From Bacillota bacterium (GTDB lineage: Bacteria; Bacillota; Negativicutes; Sporomusales; Sporomusaceae): a stretch of DNA of 21,658 nt. Positions 14,038 through 21,540 of the stretch are shown piece after piece. Where the stretch lies: the NCBI GenBank assembly GCA_023388195.1, contig JAEWGR010000002.1, forward strand, positions 1-21,658, in the 5' to 3' direction. Positions within the stretch are counted from its first letter, which is position 1. Each line of letters starts with the position of its first letter. The position numbers were made by a program, and so were the translations under genes. The notes under the pieces were generated by a model. It was not told where the DNA came from. It saw only the letters and a list, made by a program, of their open reading frames with translations, and did not search any database.

Positions 14038-14896
14038 AGCTGCACCTCATTTCATTCCCGGCAATCTCCCAGATGGCACAACTTGTCCCACACTCCGGGC
14101 AATAAGGCAATTGAAATCCGTTTTGCGGCAAGGCCTTAAATAAGGCGCGGCTATAGGGGTGCTTCAGGCCCGCCCCATCGCCGGAAAAATCTTCCCGCCG
14201 CGCAGTCTCAAGCACCGTGCCACTATGGAAAATCGAAATCCGGTCTGCTACATGCAAGGCTAAATCAATGTCATGGGTAATCAGCAGCACGCCCTTGCCT
14301 TGATCAGCAAAGTCCCGGAAATCCTGCAGCGCCTGAACAGCAATTTTCAAATCTAAACCCGGGGTAGGCTCATCGGCGATGATCAAGTTGGCATTTGCCA
14401 CTACCGCCGTCGAAATCAAAACACGCCGCGCCATGCCGCCGGAAAGCTGAAACGGATACAGCGAGGACACTTGCGCAGCCAGGTGATATTTCGCAAAAGC
14501 CTTTGCTTGTGCTGCCCGCAGCGTTTCCCCTTCCCGGCCCCGGACTTGTTCGCCCACCCGCATCAGCGGATCCAGATATGCGACAGACTGAGGAATAAAC
14601 GCGATTTCTTTGCCTCGCAGCTGTTCTTGATATTCCCGCGTCAACGGGTTGCCCTTGTACGTTATATGGCCGCCAATCTGGGCATTATTCGGCAATATCC
14701 CCATAGCGGCGTGAGCCAATAAGCTTTTGCCGGAGCCGCTGGAACCAACTACCGCCAAAATTTCGCCGGTATAAATCTGAACACTCAGATCGGCAATAAC
14801 CCGGCTTGTGACTTTTTCCAACGCCGCATTATAGCTTTCAAAGGTTATGGAAAGTCCCCGGACATCTAAAAGCGGTTCTTTTTTCCCTTCTGCCAC
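14021..14896 (-). CDS. ABC transporter ATP-binding protein, NikD/DppD-like, with Cys-rich C-terminus
   Basis: A 291-residue ATPase. Walker A is GSSGSGKS (51-58), the Q-loop IPQSVAYLDPLMRV, the signature LSGGM (151-155), Walker B LIIADEP (171-177) and the H-loop LLITHDID. After the usual regulatory region (HPYSRALFKALP) comes a compact tail with five cysteines at 266, 269, 273, 285 and 287 (CPEC, then C, then CSC) plus His290, which looks like a zinc ribbon or a small Fe-S site. Cysteine-ligated metal sites are known in the C-terminal region of some DppD proteins. The start is GTG at 14896, the first in-frame start after a TAA; AGGAGG lies 12 nt upstream. Confidence 0.93.
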   Translation of the reverse strand: MAEGKKEPLLDVRGLSITFESYNAALEKVTSRVIADLSVQIYTGEILAVVGSSGSGKSLLAHAAMGILPNNAQIGGHITYKGNPLTREYQEQLRGKEIAFIPQSVAYLDPLMRVGEQVRGREGETLRAAQAKAFAKYHLAAQVSSLYPFQLSGGMARRVLISTAVVANANLIIADEPTPGLDLKIAVQALQDFRDFADQGKGVLLITHDIDLALHVADRISIFHSGTVLETARREDFSGDGAGLKHPYSRALFKALPQNGFQLPYCPECGTSCAIWEIAGNEMRCSCGVHY

Positions 14897-14912
14897 TTAC
14901 GTTCTCAACCTC

Positions 14913-15773
14913 CTACTCACGGGCACTATATGGATCAATCAATGTTTTTAAGTAATCCCCGATTAAGTCAAACAGCATTACCACCAGCAATAGCGCCAGC
15001 CCCGGGAAAAAAGCCAGCCACCACATACCGGTAGCCAGATGTTTCATAGATTCAGACAAAATGACCCCCACCGCCGGCACATCCAGCGGCAAGCCATAAC
15101 CAAGAAAGGTGATGCCTGCCTCATGCAGGATGGCATGGGGGAAAAGCAAGATTAGGCCCACGACATACTGCGGGAAAACATGCGGAATAATATGGCGGCT
15201 GGCCACATGCCAGGGACTTTTCCCCAGTTTTTGGGCAATCTGTACATATTGACCCGATCTGACCTGCATTACCTCCGCCCGGATTACGCGCGTCAGGCCC
15301 GGCCAATGGGTTACCGCCACCCCGGCAATAACACCGGTCGCACCGCCGCCAAGCGCAATGGAAATCATGATCAGTAAAATCATATGGGGAATCCCCATGC
15401 AAAGATCAACCAGCCAATTAACTGCCGCATCCACCTTGCCCCCAAACACGGCAGATAAGCTGCCCAGAGCAAGGGCAATAACCGAGCTGACCGTTGCGGC
15501 CAGCAATCCAACCCGGATACTCATGGACAGGCCGGCAACGGTCCGGCAAAACATATCACGCCCCAGGTAATCCGTCCCAAAAGGATGTGCCCAGGACGGC
15601 GCCAGCCGCTTTTGTTCATAGTTCGGCGAATATAACGCCGGGTCCATCAAACTTCCGCCGATGGTAATTGCCAGCAGCACCAGCAGCCCGGCACTAATCG
15701 TTACAATGACTTTTTGACGATAATTTAAGCTCCACTTAGCCGCAGCAGTCTCTGCAACCATATCAGCTTTCAT
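14913..15773 (-). CDS. ABC transporter permease, NikC/DppC-like
   Basis: A 286-residue inner-membrane permease. An N-terminal helix (VIVTISAGLLVLLAITIGGS) is followed by the periplasmic segment APSWAHPFGTDYLGRDMFCR that is diagnostic for DppC/NikC proteins. The BPD-type core has about five more helices and the cytoplasmic EAA-like loop GKSPWHVASRHIIPHVFPQY. The start at 15773 is preferred over the longer in-frame ATG at 15812 because AAGGAGG lies 5 nt upstream and the overlap with the preceding permease gene shrinks to 11 bp, typical of coupled genes. It forms the channel with the NikB-like permease. Confidence 0.93.
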   Translation of the reverse strand: MKADMVAETAAAKWSLNYRQKVIVTISAGLLVLLAITIGGSLMDPALYSPNYEQKRLAPSWAHPFGTDYLGRDMFCRTVAGLSMSIRVGLLAATVSSVIALALGSLSAVFGGKVDAAVNWLVDLCMGIPHMILLIMISIALGGGATGVIAGVAVTHWPGLTRVIRAEVMQVRSGQYVQIAQKLGKSPWHVASRHIIPHVFPQYVVGLILLFPHAILHEAGITFLGYGLPLDVPAVGVILSESMKHLATGMWWLAFFPGLALLLVVMLFDLIGDYLKTLIDPYSARE

Positions 15774-16752
15774 GACTGCCTCCTTCCCGGATTTGCGGAT
15801 CGATAATTCCATACATTATGTTGGCCATAAGATTCCCGCTGAACACAAACAGCACACTAAACAAGGCAATGCCTAACAGTAAAGGAGCGTCGCCCTTCAG
15901 TCCGGCCAGCGTGGCCGCATTGCCAAGGCCCGGGTAGGAGAAAACTTTTTCCGCCAGAATGGAGCCGCCAAAAAGCTCACTAATGGAGGCAAACTGCAGC
16001 GTAATCCCCGGCAAGGCAATATTGCGCAGCCCGTGACGCCAGATGATTTCCCAGGGCTTTTCCCCTCTCGCTTTGGCAAAAAGAATATATTCACTTTTGA
16101 GTACATCAATCAATTTTTGCCGCGTATGAAGCGCAATGCCAGCTACACCGCTTACACTCAAGGTCAAAGCCGGCAAAATCAAATGATAGATGCGCTCCCC
16201 CCAAGTAACCTCATGGGCTAATTTTTCCATTGGCGCTGCCAGGCCCATGGGAAACCACTGCAGCTCAATGGCAAAAATCATTAGGAACAACAGGCCTAAC
16301 CAAAAAAGCGGGGTTGACGCCAACGTCAGACAAAAGGTCTTAATGGCGCGATCAAGCCAGCGATCCTTATGCATCGCCGCGACAATCCCCAATATAAACC
16401 CCAGTACTCCCGACAGTACCCACGCAAAGCCCATCAAAGCCAGTGACGCCTGAAAGCGTTCGCCGATAATTTTCAAAACCGGCTGCTGATAGGTGATCGA
16501 CTCCCCCATGTCTCCCTGAAGAACATGTCCGAGCCAGAGGCTATACCGCTCTATTGGGGATTTATCAAATCCCCAATATTCAGCAATGGCCGCTCGCTGC
16601 TCTTCTGACACGTTAGCATCACCCAAATAGGCATCCACCGGGTCAATCGGCGATAAAATAATGAGCAGGAAGCTGATCATACTCACGGCCATTAGCAGCG
16701 TCAACATCCGCAACAGGGTACTGCGGAAATAGCGGAGAAATCTCTTATTCAC
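15763..16752 (-). CDS. ABC transporter permease, NikB/DppB-like
   Basis: A 329-residue permease with the N-terminal helix MLTLLMAVSMISFLLIILSP, the typical DppB/NikB periplasmic loop (IDPVDAYLGDANVSEEQRAA...YWGFDKSPIERYSLWLGHVLQGDMG) and a six-helix core. The EAA-like loop is KARGEKPWEIIWRHGLRNIALP. I chose GTG at 16752 because AGGAGG ends 7 nt upstream; the longer in-frame ATG at 16785 would overlap the SBP gene and has no ribosome site. It starts 17 nt after the SBP stop codon, so the genes are one operon. Confidence 0.93.
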   Translation of the reverse strand: MNKRFLRYFRSTLLRMLTLLMAVSMISFLLIILSPIDPVDAYLGDANVSEEQRAAIAEYWGFDKSPIERYSLWLGHVLQGDMGESITYQQPVLKIIGERFQASLALMGFAWVLSGVLGFILGIVAAMHKDRWLDRAIKTFCLTLASTPLFWLGLLFLMIFAIELQWFPMGLAAPMEKLAHEVTWGERIYHLILPALTLSVSGVAGIALHTRQKLIDVLKSEYILFAKARGEKPWEIIWRHGLRNIALPGITLQFASISELFGGSILAEKVFSYPGLGNAATLAGLKGDAPLLLGIALFSVLFVFSGNLMANIMYGIIDPQIREGGSHES

Positions 16753-16769
16753 GGAAACTCCTCCTATCT

Positions 16770-18329
16770 TTATTTCCAAGTCCACTCATTCATATTTTCG
16801 ACAATCGAAATACCCTGGCCGCGTGTGGGCAATTTGTTAAGCGATGCAATTTCAAGACCTTCCTTGACAAGGTAGGTTACATCCGGACGGGTTATCCATA
16901 AATAAGGCACATCCGGTTGCGCAAGCGTCTGACCTTCTTGCCAATACCCATTTATTTCGTCAGGTTTGGTTGCCGTCAGCGCTTTTTTTATGACCCCATC
17001 AACGGCCGCATTGGTATAAGAAGAAGGGTTGCCAATCACGGCTTTGCCGATTTGTGAAGAATCATAATACCGGTAAAACTCAATCGGATTAGGTTGTCCG
17101 AAGACCCAGCAGGTCGGTATATTTCTTGCCTCGCGGCACTCGGCCCACGGCGCGGATTTAGGAACAATGCGGATTCCCAGCTTTTTCGCATCCTCGGCGA
17201 GAGCAACCACCGTATTATAGCGAGCTTGGTCATTGCTGCGCCCGGTAATTACAATTTCGGCCTTAACGCCATTTTTCTCGCGGACACCATCACCATCGGT
17301 ATCCTGCCAGCCGGCAGCTTCTAATATTTTTTTTGCTTCCTCGACTTGATTGTCTTTAAAGCTGTCGCCATTGCTCCAGACAAGCTCCGGTGCTGCTCCA
17401 TAGGCGGCTGTGCCAAGGCCGCTTAACGCATTCTGAATAATGCCTTCCCGGTTAATCCCCATATTCAAGGCTTTACGAATCGCGAGATCGCTGGTTACAT
17501 TGTTGCCTACTTTTTTCCCGTTAGCATCCGTCATTTCCGGAACAGTTGGCAAGTTAACGGTGAAGGCATCCATCGCTGGCATCTTGTACAGCTTCATGCC
17601 GGCAACCTCCGTCTTGGCAAACTCAGATTCAACAAGCACTACATCCAGTTTCCCTGATTTGGCTGCCGCCAAAGCAGCATCTTCGTCCAGTTTTAAGATC
17701 GTTACCTTTTTCAGCTTGGGCTTTATCCCGTAATAATGCTCATTGGGCACAAGGATGAGCTTTTGATCTTTTACAAACTCCATAACCTTCCAGGCCCCGG
17801 AGCCGATTGGCTGATCGCCATAATTCTTATTATAGGCATGTTTGGGAACAATGCCGACCTCACTCAAATTGAACAAAAACGTCGACCAGGGATATTTCAA
17901 ACGGAAAACGACTGTGCTGTCATCCAAAGCTTCTACCGAATTCAGCATCGTCAAATCAGCAGCCGAAGCTTTGCTTTTTGTTGTCTCAAAAGTAAAAACC
18001 ACATCTGCTGAGGTTAACGGATGACCATCCGAAAACTTGGCGTCATTGCGGATTTTAAATGTATAGGTTAACCCATCAGGACTGATTTCATAGGCAGTAG
18101 CCAGGTCGTTGGCCAATTGATTTTTTTCTTTTACTTGCAAGAGATGGCTATGAAAAATATCCGGCGCCCAAACGCCATAGCCGGCAGTTGGATCAAAAGC
18201 CCCGGCTACCAGGTTGACTCCCGCCGAAATAGTAATTTCATCCTTTGCCGCCTTTTTCTCGTCTTTGGCCGCGCACCCTGCAAGAAGAATCGTAATTATC
18301 AACATACTAAACAACAAAATCTTTCTCAT
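16770..18329 (-). CDS. Lipoprotein substrate-binding protein of a NikA/DppA/OppA-type ABC importer
   Basis: A 519-residue family 5 solute-binding lipoprotein. The signal ends in lipobox LLAGC, with the acylated Cys at 19, so it sits on the outer face of the inner membrane. Family landmarks are LATAYEISPDGLTYTFKIRN, DAKFSDGHPLTSADVVFTFE, IGSGAWKVMEFVKDQKLILV and the second-lobe AIRKALNMGINREGII. Cysteines in the second lobe (near AECREARNIPTCWVFGQP) and scattered His/Asp residues could contribute to a metal-chelate site, but no diagnostic ligand set can be read by eye. B12-riboswitch control argues for cobalt, nickel chelates or a corrinoid precursor rather than peptides. The ATG at 18329 has GAGGAG 8 nt upstream. 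Confidence 0.9.
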   Translation of the reverse strand: MRKILLFSMLIITILLAGCAAKDEKKAAKDEITISAGVNLVAGAFDPTAGYGVWAPDIFHSHLLQVKEKNQLANDLATAYEISPDGLTYTFKIRNDAKFSDGHPLTSADVVFTFETTKSKASAADLTMLNSVEALDDSTVVFRLKYPWSTFLFNLSEVGIVPKHAYNKNYGDQPIGSGAWKVMEFVKDQKLILVPNEHYYGIKPKLKKVTILKLDEDAALAAAKSGKLDVVLVESEFAKTEVAGMKLYKMPAMDAFTVNLPTVPEMTDANGKKVGNNVTSDLAIRKALNMGINREGIIQNALSGLGTAAYGAAPELVWSNGDSFKDNQVEEAKKILEAAGWQDTDGDGVREKNGVKAEIVITGRSNDQARYNTVVALAEDAKKLGIRIVPKSAPWAECREARNIPTCWVFGQPNPIEFYRYYDSSQIGKAVIGNPSSYTNAAVDGVIKKALTATKPDEINGYWQEGQTLAQPDVPYLWITRPDVTYLVKEGLEIASLNKLPTRGQGISIVENMNEWTWK

Positions 18330-18469
18330 ATTGCTCTCTCCTCTATCACCTAATCGGCTCTTGGTAAGAACTAAAAGTATGTGCCTATGAATCTGCTATG
18401 CCGTTTTCCCCCTCCCTATCACAGCTGTGTTCTCCGCCCGCATTCCGTATACAGCGGACTTTTGTTGAG

Positions 18470-18508
18470 CAAAACAAAAACTCTCCTGCTTACGGTTAGC
18501 AGAAGAGT
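18470..18508 (-). terminator. Intrinsic terminator (riboswitch expression platform) of the ABC operon
   Basis: On the minus strand ACTCTTCTGCT pairs with AGCAGGAGAGT (11 bp including one G-U, loop 7 nt, plus 18480-18508). It is followed by TTTTTGTTTT. It lies between the riboswitch and the SBP start codon, the expected place for transcription attenuation. Confidence 0.88.
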
Positions 18509-18639
18509 TATATTACAAGAAAAATCAAACTGAAGGAGACCAGTATGCTGTACCGGTCAAGCCGATTGCTCTCATAATCCCCTTCCTGTCGTCCGCAGGT
18601 CCATGCCGTTACAAATACACAGCACTATGGTGATTGTCA

Positions 18640-18818
18640 GTCAGGCAGTTCTCCTGGCTCCGGATCATTACTCGGCCAAACCTTCCCAGGATGAATCCCA
18701 GTGGCTGCATATCCGGCAAAGGATACTGCGTTTGGCTTTATTTTCCGTTACAGTGGCGGGACCGCGCCGGTTTTACACCGGTCTTCCCTTTTAAGCCTCT
18801 TTGCGAGGCACCTGGCTC
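18640..18818 (-). ncRNA. Cobalamin riboswitch of the ABC importer operon
   Basis: Read on the minus strand. The 5' stem is GAGCCAGGTGCC with the neighbouring CTCGCAAAGAGG hairpin. Then come AAAGGGAAGACCGGTGTAAA and CCGGCGCGGTCCCGCCACTG (the CCGCCACTGTAA core), GCCACTGGGATTC...CCTGGGAAGG, and the 3' B12 box AGCCAGGAGAACTGCCT (plus 18643-18659). All major conserved blocks of the cobalamin aptamer are present. A promoter lies just upstream and an intrinsic terminator downstream, so the five-gene operon is predicted to be off at high cobalamin. Confidence 0.96.
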
Positions 18819-18857
18819 TTTTTTATTTTATTGTAGTTTTAAGTCGAACTATCATTC

Positions 18858-18886
18858 ATTTTAGCAAGGCTTTTTGTCAGCGTCAA
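18858..18886 (-). promoter_or_regulatory. Promoter of the B12-controlled ABC operon
   Basis: On the minus strand -35 TTGACG (18881-18886), a 17-bp spacer and -10 TAAAAT (18858-18863) fit a sigma-70/SigA promoter. The predicted start, near 18851, is about 33 nt ahead of the riboswitch. Confidence 0.75.
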
Positions 18887-18960
18887 TATAAATTTGCCAG
18901 TTGGCTGCCAAATGACAAACTAATTCCTACTTTAGATTATCGTTAGGAGGCTTTTCATGA

Positions 18961-18993
18961 TAGAAACTCAGGCAATTAACGCCTGAGCTTCTA
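18961..18993. terminator. Hairpin after the iron-sulfur flavoprotein gene
   Basis: CTCAGGC and GCCTGAG with a 7-nt loop, extended by TAGAA/TTCTA beyond one mismatch, form a 12-bp stem just past the flavoprotein stop codon. It probably ends that minus-strand transcript, although the T-tract is weak. Confidence 0.6.
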
Positions 18994-19001
18994 TTCATCA
19001 G

Positions 19002-19550
19002 CTATATTGTTTGTCCTGCTTCATAAGCTTTTAATAAAAATTCTTTATTATTAGCCGCAGTGTTGGGGTCTCCGCCGCCTGCCAGTAGCAGGGTATCAAC
19101 TACATGTAAGCCAAACATCTTCAGCATAGCCTCATTGAATTGAAAGGATGCCTGAAAAGACTGCCTGTTGGGATCTCCTTGCGAATACACCATGATCAGG
19201 CTTTTAGCAGCATACCGGGGCTTGAAATTCTCATCAAACAAGCCGCAGAGTCTATCCCATAACAGCTTCATTTGCGCTGTAACCTGGCCGATGTATACGG
19301 GCGAGCCAAAAACCACAACATCGGCATCGACAATCTGGTTAAACAGGTTCTGAAAATCGTCTTGCAGGACACAGTGTCCGGTCTTGCGACAAACTAAACA
19401 GCCTTGGCAGGGTTTGATGTTCATATTATAAAGATTAAAAATAGTTGTTTCGGCACCGGCAGCTTGTGCGCCCCGCATAACTTCGTTAACAAGGGTGGCC
19501 GTATTGCCATTTCTTCTTGGACTCCCTATAAAAGCAACAACTTTTTTCAT
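19002..19550 (-). CDS. Isf-like iron-sulfur flavoprotein (NADPH-dependent FMN reductase fold)
   Basis: A 182-residue flavodoxin-fold protein. The FMN phosphate loop is GSPRRNGNT (9-17) and the later FMN-contact segment is VFGSPVYIGQVTAQMKLLWDR. Between them lies a compact cysteine set, C48-x2-C51-x2-C54-x5-C60, matching the C-x2-C-x2-C-x4-7-C motif that binds a [4Fe-4S] cluster in Isf proteins of anaerobes. It probably moves electrons from ferredoxin or reduced carriers to an acceptor such as oxygen, peroxide or a quinone; the acceptor is unknown. The ATG at 19550 has AGGAGG 7 nt upstream. It is divergent from an XRE-type regulator and shares with it a control region with paired repeats. Confidence 0.9.
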   Translation of the reverse strand: MKKVVAFIGSPRRNGNTATLVNEVMRGAQAAGAETTIFNLYNMNIKPCQGCLVCRKTGHCVLQDDFQNLFNQIVDADVVVFGSPVYIGQVTAQMKLLWDRLCGLFDENFKPRYAAKSLIMVYSQGDPNRQSFQASFQFNEAMLKMFGLHVVDTLLLAGGGDPNTAANNKEFLLKAYEAGQTI

Positions 19551-19578
19551 ATAGTATCCTCCTATCTTTACTTCGCGT

Positions 19579-19631
19579 TGTATTTATACTACCATTAAGT
19601 TTATCATAGTAATAGATATGTATTTATACTA
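19579..19631. promoter_or_regulatory. Paired operator-like repeats between divergent flavoprotein and regulator genes
   Basis: The 13-mer TGTATTTATACTA occurs twice, at 19579-19591 and 19619-19631, exactly 40 bp apart, near four helical turns. Each copy contains the dyad GTAT-TT-ATAC. The right copy overlaps a TATACT -10 for the rightward regulator gene, and the left copy overlaps a TATAAA -10 for the leftward flavoprotein gene. Both promoters could thus be repressed together by the XRE protein. Confidence 0.6.
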
Positions 19632-19666
19632 GTAGTATCAGTGCTAGGATGAGGAAGGAGGAGGTT

Positions 19667-20500
19667 ATGGATAATGAAAAGCAGCGATATAAAGAATTAG
19701 GAGATTTCCTAAAATCACGACGGGCAAAAATTCTGCCGGCACAGGTTGGTCTGCCCGCCGGGATACGCCGCAGAACTCCCGGTCTGAGAAGAGAGGAGGT
19801 GGCTTTACTTTCAGGAATCGGGTTAACCTGGTATACGTGGATTGAGCAGGGACGTCCTATACAGATATCCACACAAGTACTGGAAAGTTTAGCCAGAACC
19901 CTGCTGCTTGACAGATATGAAACCAGCCATCTTTACACGCTTGCGCAGCATACGCCACCGGCCAATTTTCCTATTGGCAATAACACGGTTAATCCCATGC
20001 TGCAGCATGTACTGGACAACTTAACAATTTCTCCGGCAACCATTCTTGATGCCCGTTTTAATGTTATTGCGTGGAATAGAGCTGCTGCAAAAATTTTGTT
20101 CGATTACGGTACGGTTGATGCTGCTAAGCGTAACCTGCTGCGCATCATGTTTACAAATAAAGAATATAAACAGACAATTGCTGATTGGGAGGCCGCCGCC
20201 CAAGAGATGATTGCCTGCTTTCGCACCGTTTATGCAAAATTCGTCGGCGATCCATGGGTTGAGGATTTTATAAAGGAACTCAGGATCGAAAGCAAAGAGT
20301 TCAATGCTTGGTGGTCGATGCACGATATTAAAAAAGATGCGGAGATATTAAAGACGATCAACCATCCGGTATTAGGACAATTGCAGTTCGAGTTTACCAG
20401 TTATTTGCTGATATCAGATTCTAATTTGAAACTGTCGGTACTTACTGCGTTTCCCGGATCAGATACAGAAGAAAAGATAAAACAATTTTTAATGGGCTAA
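19667..20500 (+). CDS. XRE family regulator with MmyB-like ligand-binding domain
   Basis: About 277 residues. The N-terminal helix-turn-helix (about 10-66) has the family's TPGLRREEVALLSGIGLTWY and TWIEQGR motifs. The larger C-terminal domain (about 110-270) matches MmyB-like (PAS-related) sensor domains: ATILDARFNVIAWNRAA, RNLLRIMFTNKEYK and LKTINHPVLGQLQFEFTSYL. It probably represses or activates the divergent flavoprotein gene in response to a small ligand. The start at 19667 is preferred over the in-frame ATG at 19649 because AAGGAGGA lies 3-5 nt upstream of it and nothing suitable precedes 19649. Confidence 0.9.
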   Translation: MDNEKQRYKELGDFLKSRRAKILPAQVGLPAGIRRRTPGLRREEVALLSGIGLTWYTWIEQGRPIQISTQVLESLARTLLLDRYETSHLYTLAQHTPPANFPIGNNTVNPMLQHVLDNLTISPATILDARFNVIAWNRAAAKILFDYGTVDAAKRNLLRIMFTNKEYKQTIADWEAAAQEMIACFRTVYAKFVGDPWVEDFIKELRIESKEFNAWWSMHDIKKDAEILKTINHPVLGQLQFEFTSYLLISDSNLKLSVLTAFPGSDTEEKIKQFLMG

Positions 20501-20514
20501 GATCAAAAATAATG

Positions 20515-20576
20515 GCTAACAAAAAACAGGGACCCTAATTCTTTGCTGAATTAGGGTTCCCTGTTTTATTGTTAGC
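20515..20576. terminator. Long bidirectional terminator between convergent genes
   Basis: A 62-nt near-perfect palindrome: GCTAACAA...AACAGGGA-CCCTAATTC pairs with GAATTAGGG-TCCCTGTTTT...TTGTTAGC around a loop of about 6 nt. T-runs on each strand let it serve both the XRE regulator and the amidase gene. Confidence 0.9.
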
Positions 20577-20580
20577 AAGG

Positions 20581-21540
20581 TCACGCTTGCATATAAGACA
20601 TTGCTCTTTCCCGTATTTGGGGCAATTCAACATATAAGTTTTTACCCGGACAAAGTGTTGTATTTAAGTCACGATGTCCAACCACGCTGTTATAATCGGG
20701 GGAAATATTATATATGTGGCTCAAAGCCGCCACCAGCCTGGCTGTTCTTGCCAGTTGAACCGCAGTAGGCATTGCCTCTTCAAAGTTACCATCCAACACA
20801 ATCCCGACCGAAGATTCATTGTGGTTGTAGGTATGGGCGCCTACCGTATCTCTTGGCCGCCCTCGTTCAATCATACCATTTTTGTGAATTACATAGTGAT
20901 AGCCAATACCTGACCAACCGTTTCGCAAATGCAAGCGATGAATTTCCGCTGCCGTTTCCTCGGCAGCGCCCATGCCAACATGATGAATAACAATTAAATC
21001 TGTTGCGGCCCGTGTTACAAGGGAACCAAACGTCAGGTTGTTTTCTTGAATCTCCAGATCTCTCTCTTTAATTGCTGTCGAACTGCTAAAGCTGCCTATG
21101 TCAATCCGCAACCGGTACATGCCGGCACGAAGTACGGACGGAATAAGTGCATACCGCATCTCCGGCATGACCGTTTGGTTCTTAACAATAAAACGAACCG
21201 AACAATCCTGCTGGTTGACAGCGTTTACTTCAACTCGCTTAATATAAGGATTTTCATAATTCATTTGTCCGCCTAAATCACCAGGCCGGCATTTTTTTAT
21301 CAAAAACAGAAATTCATTGGGAGCTGTACTTTGAATGATCTCCGTAACGCCCGAAACCATCAATTCCAACCAGAAATAACTTTGGTTAGAACCGGCCGGG
21401 GTTTCTAAGCCACTGCGAATATACAGCAGCTTAGTCGCTTGCTCCTTGGCTAGTGCCGTACATACATCCCAAAAGTTTTGTCCGAACCAAATAGCCGAAC
21501 AGACGCCAAAAGTGTTCCGTAAAAAATCTCTCCGCTTCAT
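20581..21540 (-). CDS. Tat-exported N-acetylmuramoyl-L-alanine amidase (Amidase_2/PGRP type)
   Basis: A 319-residue protein starting MKRRDFLRNT. The RRDFLR motif and the hydrophobic stretch after it indicate a twin-arginine signal. Residues about 50-150 are beta-rich and look AMIN-like, which would target the enzyme to peptidoglycan; this is tentative. The C-terminal zinc amidase (about 172-319) has LIVIHHVG (His186), GIGYHYVIHKNGMIERGRP, VGAHTYNHNESSVGIVLDGN, VVGHRDLNTTLCPG (His289 and Cys297), so the zinc set His-His-Cys appears complete. It cleaves the bond between MurNAc and the stem peptide. The start at 21540 rests on the Tat motif, with only a weak GGTGG upstream; an in-frame ATG at 21576 would hide the signal inside the chain. 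Nothing recognisable lies between it and the window end. Confidence 0.85.
   Translation of the reverse strand: MKRRDFLRNTFGVCSAIWFGQNFWDVCTALAKEQATKLLYIRSGLETPAGSNQSYFWLELMVSGVTEIIQSTAPNEFLFLIKKCRPGDLGGQMNYENPYIKRVEVNAVNQQDCSVRFIVKNQTVMPEMRYALIPSVLRAGMYRLRIDIGSFSSSTAIKERDLEIQENNLTFGSLVTRAATDLIVIHHVGMGAAEETAAEIHRLHLRNGWSGIGYHYVIHKNGMIERGRPRDTVGAHTYNHNESSVGIVLDGNFEEAMPTAVQLARTARLVAALSHIYNISPDYNSVVGHRDLNTTLCPGKNLYVELPQIRERAMSYMQA

Noticed and set aside
18532..18573. AAGGAG followed by a 10-codon plus-strand frame (ATG at 18544)
   Set aside because: It is antisense to the leader between the riboswitch and its terminator; too short and no other support.
18603..18946. Three overlapping plus-strand frames
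   Set aside because: They lie across the antisense of the cobalamin riboswitch, whose conserved RNA blocks explain the sequence.
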